Notes under the pieces: model-generated
Database searches by the model: none
What the model was told of the DNA's origin: nothing
The model's input: only the letters and a program-made list of their open reading frames with translations
Part shown: piece by piece, positions 9,855 to 16,520 of the stretch
Layout: every line of letters starts with the position of its first letter
How positions within the stretch are numbered: the stretch's first letter is position 1
Position numbers and translations under genes: made by a program
Source of the DNA: an uncultured Clostridium sp.
GTDB lineage: Bacteria; Bacillota; Clostridia; TANB77; CAG-508
Length of the DNA stretch: 40,923 bases
Direction: 5' to 3'
NCBI GenBank assembly: GCA_900555835.1
Contig: USMK01000013.1
Coordinates: 1-40,923 of the forward strand

Positions 9855-9895
9855 GTTAACAAATAAATTATACAATAATAGTTAACGAAAAGCAA
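9855..9895 (-). promoter_or_regulatory. int promoter with paired GTTAAC operator boxes
   Basis: Read leftward: TTGCTT (9895-9890), a 17-base spacer, TATAAT (9872-9867). One GTTAAC palindrome (9881-9886) lies inside the spacer and a second (9855-9860) lies 6 bases past the -10 box; their starts are 26 bp apart. The forward promoter at 13629-13657 has the same arrangement. Binding at such sites would block RNA polymerase, so a shared repressor is inferred. Confidence 0.75.
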
Positions 9896-9943
9896 TAGTT
9901 TTCAAAAAGAAACTTAAAAAATTTATTTAATTGTACGCAAATA

Positions 9944-9972
9944 TTGAAAAATATGGAAATTTATTGTATAAT
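9944..9972 (+). promoter_or_regulatory. Promoter for the RNA upstream of the reverse transcriptase
   Basis: TTGAAA (9944-9949), exactly 17 bases, TATAAT (9967-9972): a near-consensus housekeeping promoter. The predicted start is near 9979, about 360 bases before the reverse transcriptase ATG, so it gives a long untranslated RNA. Confidence 0.8.
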
Positions 9973-9978
9973 ATGTTT

Positions 9979-10326
9979 GCTATAGTAAATATAGTGACCT
10001 TATAAGATATATGTTATAAGGGTGCGATTTCTTAAAGTCAAGCATTGTGACAAACAGTGCTCGCACTTGTCAGTTATGATTAAGTTTATCTTGTATGAGA
10101 CCGATAAAGATATAAATATTAATCTTATTAATAATATTAATATTTCTATATTTATCTCGTGCAATATAGAATTGACCATTTCGGACACCTCCAATTTAGT
10201 TATATTTATAATAACATAAGCAATTCGGAGGTATTATTTTGCAGTTGCCTTTATTTAAGGTAAGTTATTTAGTGTACTCATTCCCGAACAGATACTGCAC
10301 TGATAGGAATGAGTATCGCTTTTTTT
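9979..10326 (+). ncRNA. Candidate structured non-coding RNA upstream of the reverse transcriptase
   Basis: About 348 nt between a strong promoter and a terminator-like hairpin. Visible stems: CCTTATAA/TTATAAGG (9998-10005/10014-10021); GTGCG/CGCAC (10022-10026/10062-10066) enclosing AGCATTGT/ACAGTGCT (10041-10048/10054-10061); a long AT-rich hairpin at about 10104-10160; ACCTCCAATT/AATTCGGAGGT with one bulge (10187-10196/10222-10232) enclosing GTTAT/ATAAC; and TACTCATTCC/GGAATGAGTA (10275-10284/10306-10315) followed by T7. The RT begins 10 bases later. Several defence reverse transcriptases (for example DRT2 and DRT9) use an upstream RNA as template or partner, so that role is inferred here. 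The class is not assigned. RT expression would need readthrough of the hairpin. Confidence 0.7.
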
Positions 10327-10336
10327 AGGAGAAATA

Positions 10337-11797
10337 ATGAAAAAAAGAAAAGATATTTTTAAATATAAGTCGTATGCACATTTTGACAACAGAAAAGCAA
10401 TAGAAAAAGTAAAAGAATATATATATAATACAAAGAAAATTAAAGAACACTCTTTTCTTCCATTTATATTAGATATTCATAAAATGGAAAAATTTGATAA
10501 AGAAAAATATTTAAAGAATCTAAAAGAAAATGTTGAAAAAAAAGAAAAAGTAAGAAAAGAGAAAAAGAGAAATATAATGTTTTCATCTCATTTAGATAGA
10601 TACATTTATCAATTGTATAATTATAAGTTAAATAATTCATATAATGATTATGTGAAAAAAAATGGAATAAATAAATGTAGTATTGCATATAGAAATAATT
10701 TAAAAGGGAAAAATAATATAAGTTTTGCACATGATGTATTCAAGTTTATAATAAATACAAAAAATAGTTATATCCTTGTGGGAGATTTCAAGGATTTTTT
10801 TGAGGGAATTGATCATAAATATTTAAAGAAAATGATATGCAAAGTATTAAATAAATCTAATCTAGATGAAGATTATTATGCTGTTTTTAAAAATATTACA
10901 AAATATACTTATTTTGATTTAGAGGATATTTGTAAGATAAAAGGAATAAAACGTAAAGATGTATATAAGCATACTGAAAAGATAAATTCCGAAACTGGTA
11001 AGAAAGAGTATGTTTTTGAATTAGAAAAAATAATGACAATAGAGGAAATAAATAAATATAAAACAAGATATTTACACTATAATAATAAATCTGGAATTCC
11101 ACAGGGATCAGCGATAAGCTCTGTTTTAGCTAATATATATATGATAGATGCGGATAAAATGATAAATGATTTAGTAACATCAAACAAAGGATTATATAGA
11201 AGATATAGTGATGACTTTATTGTAATAATTCCTAATATAACAAAGGAAAAATTTGAAATTATATTTAATAGTATAAAAGAAATTCTTAATCAAAATGGAA
11301 ATCCTGTATTAAAAGATGAGAAAACAAGAGTATATTATTATGAAGAAGAAAAGCTAAAAAATATAAATATGGACTTTTTACCAAAGATAGCTAACACTAA
11401 AAATGAGCTAGAATATTTAGGATTTTGTTTTACAGGAGATAAAATAAAAATACGAGATAAAACAATGTCAAAGTTTTATTATAGAATGTATAAGAAAATT
11501 AAAACAATAGCATTGTCACACGGAAAAACCAAGAGCGGAAAAAATATATCAGGCGAAAAATTATATAAATTATATTCTAAATATGGAAAAGATGATAAAA
11601 AAGGTAATTTTATAACATATAATGAGCGTTGTGAAAAAGAATTTAAAGATTTAGATAAATATTTTATATCGTATAAAAATAGATTTATAATGAAATTAAA
11701 GAATAGATATAATAAAGAAATGCAAAAATACAAAGATATTGATACAAAAAGATACTATGGCATACTAAAGAAGAAAAAGAACAGCAATAAGAAATAG
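10337..11797 (+). CDS. Defence-type reverse transcriptase (UG/DRT-like)
   Basis: A 486-residue RNA-directed DNA polymerase. The palm contains GDFKDFF (catalytic Asp D150), IPQGSAISSVLANIYM (254-269) and the active-site box YSDD (290-293, inside RRYSDDFIVI). The N-terminus has conserved-looking SYAHFD and HSFLPFI segments; the Lys-rich C-terminus (about 370-486) matches nothing I recognise. No maturase, endonuclease or integrase domain is present, so it is not a normal group II intron protein. The retron VTG motif is absent. A promoter-driven structured RNA lies directly upstream, and a SieB-like gene and restriction genes are nearby, pointing to anti-phage defence. RBS AGGAG at 10327-10331 follows the T-tract of the RNA's terminator hairpin. 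The exact unknown-group class cannot be set by eye. Confidence 0.85.
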   Translation: MKKRKDIFKYKSYAHFDNRKAIEKVKEYIYNTKKIKEHSFLPFILDIHKMEKFDKEKYLKNLKENVEKKEKVRKEKKRNIMFSSHLDRYIYQLYNYKLNNSYNDYVKKNGINKCSIAYRNNLKGKNNISFAHDVFKFIINTKNSYILVGDFKDFFEGIDHKYLKKMICKVLNKSNLDEDYYAVFKNITKYTYFDLEDICKIKGIKRKDVYKHTEKINSETGKKEYVFELEKIMTIEEINKYKTRYLHYNNKSGIPQGSAISSVLANIYMIDADKMINDLVTSNKGLYRRYSDDFIVIIPNITKEKFEIIFNSIKEILNQNGNPVLKDEKTRVYYYEEEKLKNINMDFLPKIANTKNELEYLGFCFTGDKIKIRDKTMSKFYYRMYKKIKTIALSHGKTKSGKNISGEKLYKLYSKYGKDDKKGNFITYNERCEKEFKDLDKYFISYKNRFIMKLKNRYNKEMQKYKDIDTKRYYGILKKKKNSNKK

Positions 11798-11816
11798 TTG
11801 TTCTTTTTCTTTTTTT
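11771..11816. terminator. Bidirectional terminator between RT and SieB-like gene
   Basis: AAGAAAAAGAAC (11771-11782) pairs with GTTCTTTTTCTT (11800-11811), a 12-bp stem with T-rich 3' side and A-rich 5' side. It overlaps the end of the RT gene and lies between two convergent genes, so it can serve both strands. Confidence 0.8.
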
Positions 11817-12348
11817 AGTCATTCCATTCAAAATTATTTTCATGTACTATAAGTTTTCCGTCATTTAATAGTTCATTTAAATATTCTAAAGCCCAAGGTT
11901 GCAAATAATAATCAAATTCAGTATATCCAACAGAGATGCTAGATCCAATATTAATTATATGTTTATTTTGTAATAAGTTTACAATTGCATTACTTATATC
12001 AAAAGTAGTTGATGTATCAAAAGATTTAGTTTTTGAATTATAAAATTTCATTAAATATTGTTTTTCATTTGAACTTATTTTTTTCATCATTTTTCTGAGT
12101 TTTTTGTTTAAAGTCTTGTTTTTTATTTTATTATATACATATTGAATTAATGTGGCTATATAATAACAACTTAATACGATAAAAATCAAAGAAATAACAA
12201 ATTGATAAGTTGATTTAAAAGACAATAAACCAAAATAATTTATAATATTATCAGGAAACAAAGAAAATACGAGAGAAGCCAAATAAATAGTCCCTACAAT
12301 TATTTTAAAATCTACTTTATTAAATATATTCTTAATTATTTCCTTCAT
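11815..12348 (-). CDS. SieB-like superinfection-exclusion membrane protein
   Basis: A 177-residue protein with two hydrophobic segments (about residues 15-35, VGTIYLASLVFSLFP region, and about 46-72, FVISLIFIVLSCYYIATLI), then a basic stretch and a C-terminal domain beginning LSNEK-like (SSNEKQYLMKFY). This layout matches the super-infection exclusion protein B family as I recall it, inner-membrane proteins that block other phages. Its RBS (AGGAGG) overlaps the end of the upstream 400-residue gene 10 bases away, so the two are co-transcribed leftward. The family call is moderate; the membrane topology is clear. Confidence 0.6.
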   Translation of the reverse strand: MKEIIKNIFNKVDFKIIVGTIYLASLVFSLFPDNIINYFGLLSFKSTYQFVISLIFIVLSCYYIATLIQYVYNKIKNKTLNKKLRKMMKKISSNEKQYLMKFYNSKTKSFDTSTTFDISNAIVNLLQNKHIINIGSSISVGYTEFDYYLQPWALEYLNELLNDGKLIVHENNFEWND

Positions 12349-12358
12349 AACTAACCTC

Positions 12359-13561
12359 CTAGCAATTATTATCTAACCATTTATCAAATTCGTCATAACT
12401 TTTCTTTTCATCTCTAATGTCATTCATAAATTCTTTGGCTTCCTTTTTCCATTTCTCATAATCTTTTTTATAAACTTCTATATCAGGGTTACGTTTTACC
12501 AACATAGCTTTTTTAGCATAAATTTTACGATATTTACCATATACCTTATCATTATCTTGCTTAATTCTTTGAGCAATTTGATTTCCAATATCTTTACAAG
12601 TTTGAGAGCCTTTAAATAAATTGTCACAATAACTAACTCTTGGATTATCAGTTATAAAGTATTTACCACAGTTCTTACATTTTTTTATGATGTATTTATT
12701 TTCTTCTACAAATTTAAACAATGTAATATAAAGTATGGTATAGACACTAGAACTTGTTGCATCAGTTTCGGCATATACATCAGCAAAATGTTGCCCTGTT
12801 GTAAAAAATTCTAACAATTTTTCTTCATTGGTTTCAAGATATTCAGGGACAATTTTATAATTGAAAGTATCATTTATTTGAAAATTAGTAACATATGGTT
12901 TTAATGTTTTAAAATGTGAAGTGTAATAAATATAAAAACGTATCTTATTAGTCATTGTCCTTGAATTTTCACGAGGATGTTTGCTGAATATGTAATCAAC
13001 AAATTCAGAGTAAATCTTTTGAATTTTTATAGCATCTTTTTTTATTAATTTGAAATATTTTTTCCCTAAATTTTCAATTTCACTATAACTATAAGTCTTA
13101 TCAATCTTTAAATTATCTATATCACTTTTTTCAAAATATTTTATATAAGAAGTAAAAAATTTAGTAAACCAAACAAAATATTCATCAAAGTTAGAGAAAT
13201 TTGTATTTAAAAAATCAATTAAATTTGTTCCTATGTCATCAATTGAGAAATGGTCTTTTATAAAGAAATGACAATTTGAGAGTTCGTCTAATTCATAGTA
13301 ATGTAGCTTTTTTGGGATATTTAAACAATCTATTTTTCTTTTTATTTCATTGGTAAAAGGTTTGGTTTTTACATATGTAGTAAATAATTCTTCATATTCT
13401 TTATATTCATCTTCAGTTAAGCAATCTTTTACAATATCCAAAACTGAAACACCTTTAGGTAATTTGCGATCCGGATCACCATACAATAGTGTGATATGTT
13501 GGATTTCTTCTTCACTAGTAATAGAGAGATGTATATTACTATTTATTTTATCTTTTTTCAT
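12359..13561 (-). CDS. Zinc-ribbon protein, DUF6076-like
   Basis: A 400-residue protein with a four-Cys zinc site near the C-terminus: C295, C298 (CKNCGKYF), C312 and C322, similar to CGNR-type zinc fingers. The preceding 290 residues are mostly predicted helix without a catalytic motif. I recall such proteins as DUF6076, common in Bacillota mobile elements and of unknown function. It is divergent from the xis gene and its upstream region holds a GTTAAC pair 26 bp apart, so it is regulated with int and xis and could be a regulator of the element. RBS CGGAGG lies about 7 bases before the ATG. Confidence 0.6.
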   Translation of the reverse strand: MKKDKINSNIHLSITSEEEIQHITLLYGDPDRKLPKGVSVLDIVKDCLTEDEYKEYEELFTTYVKTKPFTNEIKRKIDCLNIPKKLHYYELDELSNCHFFIKDHFSIDDIGTNLIDFLNTNFSNFDEYFVWFTKFFTSYIKYFEKSDIDNLKIDKTYSYSEIENLGKKYFKLIKKDAIKIQKIYSEFVDYIFSKHPRENSRTMTNKIRFYIYYTSHFKTLKPYVTNFQINDTFNYKIVPEYLETNEEKLLEFFTTGQHFADVYAETDATSSSVYTILYITLFKFVEENKYIIKKCKNCGKYFITDNPRVSYCDNLFKGSQTCKDIGNQIAQRIKQDNDKVYGKYRKIYAKKAMLVKRNPDIEVYKKDYEKWKKEAKEFMNDIRDEKKSYDEFDKWLDNNC

Positions 13562-13570
13562 AATTCCTCC

Positions 13571-13669
13571 GTTAACAGATATTCAAAAACACTAAAGTTA
13601 ACCTGCTATCAAAATAACCTAAAAAGTATTTACAAAGTTAACTATAATCAATATAATACAATTGTTAAC
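13571..13669. promoter_or_regulatory. Divergent control region with four GTTAAC boxes and the xis promoter
   Basis: Rightward promoter TTTACA (13629-13634), 17 bases, TATAAT (13652-13657). GTTAAC occurs at 13571-13576 and 13597-13602 (26 bp apart) and at 13637-13642 and 13664-13669 (27 bp apart). The second pair brackets the xis -10 box, one box in the spacer and one just past it, as at int. The first pair lies in front of the leftward 400-residue gene. GTTAAC is its own reverse complement, so each box fits a dimeric regulator. Confidence 0.75.
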
Positions 13670-13710
13670 AAAAGTCAATATTAAATTACAAAAAAATAGG
13701 AGGTGATATT

Positions 13711-13908
13711 ATGGAACTACAAAAAGTACAAAGGACAACATTAACAATGAAAGAGGCATCTGAGTATTTAGGAATATCATACTGGTTGATAAATCAATTA
13801 GTAAGAAGAAAACAAATACCATGTTCAAAAGTTGGTGGGAAATATTTATTTAGAGTACAAGCTTTAGATGAATATTTAACAAAAATGGAACAAGAATCGA
13901 TAGATTAG
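13711..13908 (+). CDS. Excisionase-like HTH protein
   Basis: A 65-residue protein with a single MerR-like winged helix (MKEASEYLGISYWLINQLVR, then KVGGKYLFRVQALDEYL), the usual pattern of the HTH_17/excisionase family. RBS AGGAGGTGAT sits just before the ATG. It is first in a rightward operon with the replisome organizer and DnaC-like loader and is driven by a promoter with the same operators as int. It probably helps the integrase excise the element, though the same fold is also used for transcription control. Confidence 0.75.
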   Translation: MELQKVQRTTLTMKEASEYLGISYWLINQLVRRKQIPCSKVGGKYLFRVQALDEYLTKMEQESID

Positions 13909-13936
13909 ATTCTAAAGAAAGTGAGGAAAGGAGGAT

Positions 13937-14446
13937 ATGGCTAATTTACAATGGTTAAAACTATCTACGGATTTCTTTGATAATAACAAAATAAAATTGC
14001 TAGAAAGTGAAAGAGATGGAGATACACTAATTAGAGTATGGATACAACTTTTAACAATAGCAATGAAGTGTAATTATCAAGGTAGATTATCAATAACGGA
14101 AGATAAACCAATGACAGTTGATGAATTTTCAAAGATTATGGGAAAGTCTAGGAAAAAAATCACAAAATGTTTGGAAAAGTTTGAAGAATTAAAAATGATT
14201 ATTATAGAAGATAATTTTTATAAAATCAAAAACTGGTCTAAGTATCAAAGTGCTGATAAACTTGAAGAAATTAGACTACAAAATTGTTTAAGGCAACAAA
14301 AATATCGTGAAAAAATGAAAAGTGAAAAAGAAAAAAGTAACGTTACAGTAACGCAACGTAACACTAAAGAAGAGAAAAAGATTAGAAATAAAATAGAAAA
14401 AGAAGGAGATGAGAATAGAAGTGGATTTAAAGAATTCAAATTATAA
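13937..14446 (+). CDS. Phage replisome organizer (N-terminal domain type)
   Basis: A 169-residue protein starting LQWLKLSTDFFDNNKIKLLES, the hallmark of the phage replisome organizer N-terminal family (DnaD-related). About residues 5-115 form the winged-helix domain; the last 50 residues are Lys/Glu-rich. It is short for a full organizer (commonly 230-300 residues), so the C-terminal domain may be reduced. Such proteins bind the origin and recruit helicase loader and helicase. The stop overlaps the next gene, a DnaC-like loader, the standard phage pairing. RBS AGGAGG lies 5 bases before the ATG. Confidence 0.8.
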   Translation: MANLQWLKLSTDFFDNNKIKLLESERDGDTLIRVWIQLLTIAMKCNYQGRLSITEDKPMTVDEFSKIMGKSRKKITKCLEKFEELKMIIIEDNFYKIKNWSKYQSADKLEEIRLQNCLRQQKYREKMKSEKEKSNVTVTQRNTKEEKKIRNKIEKEGDENRSGFKEFKL

Positions 14447-15263
14447 AGTTATCACCAATGAAGGTGCAAAATGTGGATTTTGTAATAAAAATTTAAAGCC
14501 AATTGGATTCGATTATTTATATGTAAATTATGATAAAAGCATGATTGAATATGAAAGATGTAATTGTGAAAAAGCAATTCAATTTTGGAAAAAATTTGAT
14601 TTTGAACAAGAAGAAAAACAGCGACAAGAAAAGTATAGAAAAATTATAAATAGTATTTATAAAGATAACTATATGAAAAAGAGATTACAAAAGTATAATT
14701 TTGAAAATCTTATTGATACATATGATGATACATCTATTATAAATCAACTAATAAAATTTACAGATTTATGTATTGAATCAGAGATGAAAAATGGACTGAT
14801 TATTTATGGAAATATAGGCTATGAAAAAACATATTTAGCAGCTTGTATAGCTAATAAAATGATTGAACAAAACAAAATTGTATTAATGGAAAAAAGTAGC
14901 TCTATAATTGATAAAATTAAAGAATCGTTTAATAAAGATGGACTATCAGAAACGCAAATTATTGGACTATATTCTAATGTAGATATGTTAATTATTGATG
15001 ATTTTGGTAGTGAAAATTTAAGCAAATGGGCTTTAGAAAAATTAAATAAAATTATTAGTAATAGATATGATAATGAATTACCAATTGTTATTACAACAAG
15101 ATATAATAAAGAGCAATTAATTGAACAATTATCTACTGAAGATGATACAGAAATTTCAGAAGAAATTGTTGAAGTTTTGAATGAAATGTGTTATGGAATT
15201 TCAATTGCAGAAGAAATAAAAGCAAAAGAAAAAGTTAGCATAAGCGACCAAACTATTTGCTAA
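14409..15263 (+). CDS. DnaC/IstB-like helicase loader with altered Walker A
   Basis: A 284-residue AAA+ protein related to DnaC/DnaI. The N-terminal part has a Cys cluster (CGFC at 22-25, CNC at 51-53) that may bind zinc. The P-loop region reads GLIIYGNIGYEKTYLA: in G-x4-GK-[ST] the glycine before Lys140 is Glu139 (codon GAA, 14823-14825). Walker B is intact (MLIIDDFGSE). A one-base change from GGA would create this Glu, so loss of ATP binding is possible. The gene overlaps the organizer. ATG 14409 directly abuts the AAGGAG; GTG 14421 in the same frame is better spaced and may be the true start. Family call is firm, activity doubtful. Confidence 0.8.
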   Translation: MRIEVDLKNSNYKVITNEGAKCGFCNKNLKPIGFDYLYVNYDKSMIEYERCNCEKAIQFWKKFDFEQEEKQRQEKYRKIINSIYKDNYMKKRLQKYNFENLIDTYDDTSIINQLIKFTDLCIESEMKNGLIIYGNIGYEKTYLAACIANKMIEQNKIVLMEKSSSIIDKIKESFNKDGLSETQIIGLYSNVDMLIIDDFGSENLSKWALEKLNKIISNRYDNELPIVITTRYNKEQLIEQLSTEDDTEISEEIVEVLNEMCYGISIAEEIKAKEKVSISDQTIC

Positions 15264-15322
15264 CTCAATCTTAAAACCTAATAAAATTATAATATAAATT
15301 ATAACAATTGTAAATAGGAACA

Positions 15323-15350
15323 GTTTGAATTTTTTGTTCAGACTTTTTCT
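15323..15350 (+). terminator. Intrinsic terminator after the DnaC-like gene
   Basis: GTTTGAA (15323-15329) pairs with TTCAGAC (15337-15343), one G-T pair, around a 7-base loop, followed by TTTTTCT. It closes the xis-organizer-loader operon about 60 bases past the stop. Confidence 0.7.
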
Positions 15351-15413
15351 AAAATTTAAACAAAAATTATGAAAAAATGAATAAAAAAATTCCCTCGGAG
15401 AGCTAAAAAGGGT

Positions 15414-15551
15414 TTTAGGGATTTTTCCCTAAACAGCAAAAAAGGTGTCAAGACACCACGCTGGCGAATATTGGGCACTAAAAAATGCCGCCTATATTCG
15501 AGCAAAATAAATTTTGCTAATTATTAATGCTTCGTAAACTAGCATTAATAA
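15414..15551. other. Cluster of five hairpins: candidate oriT or replication origin
   Basis: Five consecutive inverted repeats in 138 bases without a gene: TTTAGGGA/TCCCTAAA (15414-15421/15426-15433); GGTGTC/GACACC (15444-15449/15452-15457); CGAATAT/ATATTCG (15465-15471/15494-15500) enclosing GGCA/TGCC; AGCAAAAT/ATTTTGCT (15501-15508/15511-15518); TTATTAATGC/GCATTAATAA (15521-15530/15542-15551). Such density next to replication genes is typical of origins of replication or transfer in small elements. No relaxase is seen in the window, so the function stays open; a structured leader RNA for the following broken gene is an alternative. The surrounding 15264-15571 holds no gene. Confidence 0.5.
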
Positions 15552-15571
15552 ATTTTTATAGTAAGGCAGTG

Positions 15572-16200
15572 ATGAAAATGTGGAGAGATTCAGAACAAAT
15601 TTTAGATAGTATTTTTTATCATATAATAAAATTTTAACAAGATTATAATTATTAGGAATAACAACTAAACAGGGTAAAGAAGTAAAGCATGTAGATTTAA
15701 GAAAGGTTGTAGATGTTATGTTGAAAAAACATCCAACTTGTAGATGGAGAAGTGAAAAAGTAAGAAGTAGAAAATATTTTATTTTAGTAGAAGGGTATGA
15801 CCGGATAAAATTTGTGTATTTTGAAAAAGAAAAATCTTTAATAGATGCTAATGTAGAATTTTTTGAAACCAGAATTAAATTGTATGAAGATTTTTTGAAA
15901 GTAGAGCATAATGAAAATTGGTGGAATGAAGATATGGATATAAAACAATTAGAAAAATATTTTAATAGAGCAGAATCTAGTATAAGAAAAGCAATTAAAA
16001 AAATGTGTGATAATGGTTTTAGTAATTATAAATATTTAGAGAATAATAGAGTTATTATTTCAAGAAAAGGAGTTGAATGGATTTGTAAAAATGTTTTTAA
16101 ACAAAAGTATTTAGAGTTATTGGAGAAATATAAAATGGATTTAACGGAGTTATATATTAAAGTAGGTTATCCTTATGATCATTTTTTTTATAGAAATTGA
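15572..16200 (+). pseudogene. Frameshifted hypothetical gene of the mobile element
   Basis: ATG 15572 opens a frame (MKMWRDSEQILDSIFYHIIKF) that stops at 15635-15637. Another frame, open from 15649, carries LLGITTKQGKEVKHVDLRKV and runs without a break to TGA 16198-16200; its first ATG is 15718 (160 residues). Read together, the two parts look like one protein interrupted by a frameshift in the A/T run near 15625-15635 plus a TAA at 15646. The text before ATG 15718 reads like real protein and no RBS lies before that ATG, which supports decay rather than a short intact gene. The later part (about 15950-16090) looks like a winged helix. Function unknown; similar proteins occur on Bacillota mobile elements as far as I recall. 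Confidence 0.55.
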
Positions 16201-16236
16201 AAATAAAAAAGTTTCAAAAATAAAATACTTTTAGGA

Positions 16237-16265
16237 TTGTTTTTTTTTGCTATTTATGATAGTAT
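16237..16265 (+). promoter_or_regulatory. Promoter of the LlaI-like restriction operon
   Basis: TTGTTT (16237-16242), 17 bases, TAGTAT (16260-16265), about 50 bases before the RBS AAGGAG of the HTH gene. It is the only good match between the broken gene and the operon. Confidence 0.5.
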
Positions 16266-16318
16266 ATTAACAAATATGATTAAATAATTGTAAATATAAT
16301 TAAATATTAAGGAGTATT

Positions 16319-16519
16319 ATGAAAAAAGAGATTAATGAAAATTGGATAAGCATTGAAAACGCTGCAAAATACTTAGGAATAAAGCCAGTTACAATAAGGA
16401 GTTGGTTAAAAAAAGGAAACACAATACCAGCACATAAAATAGGAAAACAATGGAAGTTTAAATATTCTGAATTGGATGAGTGGGTAAAAAGTGGAAAAAG
16501 TGCTATAGATAGGAGTTAA
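16319..16519 (+). CDS. HTH regulator leading the restriction-modification operon
   Basis: A 66-residue protein with one MerR/excisionase-type helix-turn-helix (WISIENAAKYLGIKPVTIRS, then IPAHKIGKQWKFKYSELDEW). It lies first in the operon, one base before the methyltransferase ATG, the place held by the small regulator in the lactococcal LlaI operon. I infer control of restriction-gene expression so that methylation comes first. Excision function is less likely because another xis-like gene lies with the replication genes. RBS AAGGAG lies 6 bases upstream. Confidence 0.7.
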   Translation: MKKEINENWISIENAAKYLGIKPVTIRSWLKKGNTIPAHKIGKQWKFKYSELDEWVKSGKSAIDRS

Positions 16520-16520
16520 T

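Noticed and set aside
10000..10219. Overlapping 64-65-codon frames on both strands upstream of the RT
   Set aside because: They cover the same hairpins, have no RBS and are rich in Ile/Asn from the AT-rich stems; the RNA-structure reading is better.
10337..11797. RT as a retron or group II intron protein
   Set aside because: No VTG motif, no maturase or endonuclease domain, and no domain V/VI-like intron end seen. A class-level call was left open.
13711..16519. A relaxase gene next to the hairpin cluster
   Set aside because: None of the proteins here shows HUH, MobT/Rep_trans or other relaxase motifs, so oriT remains only one option.
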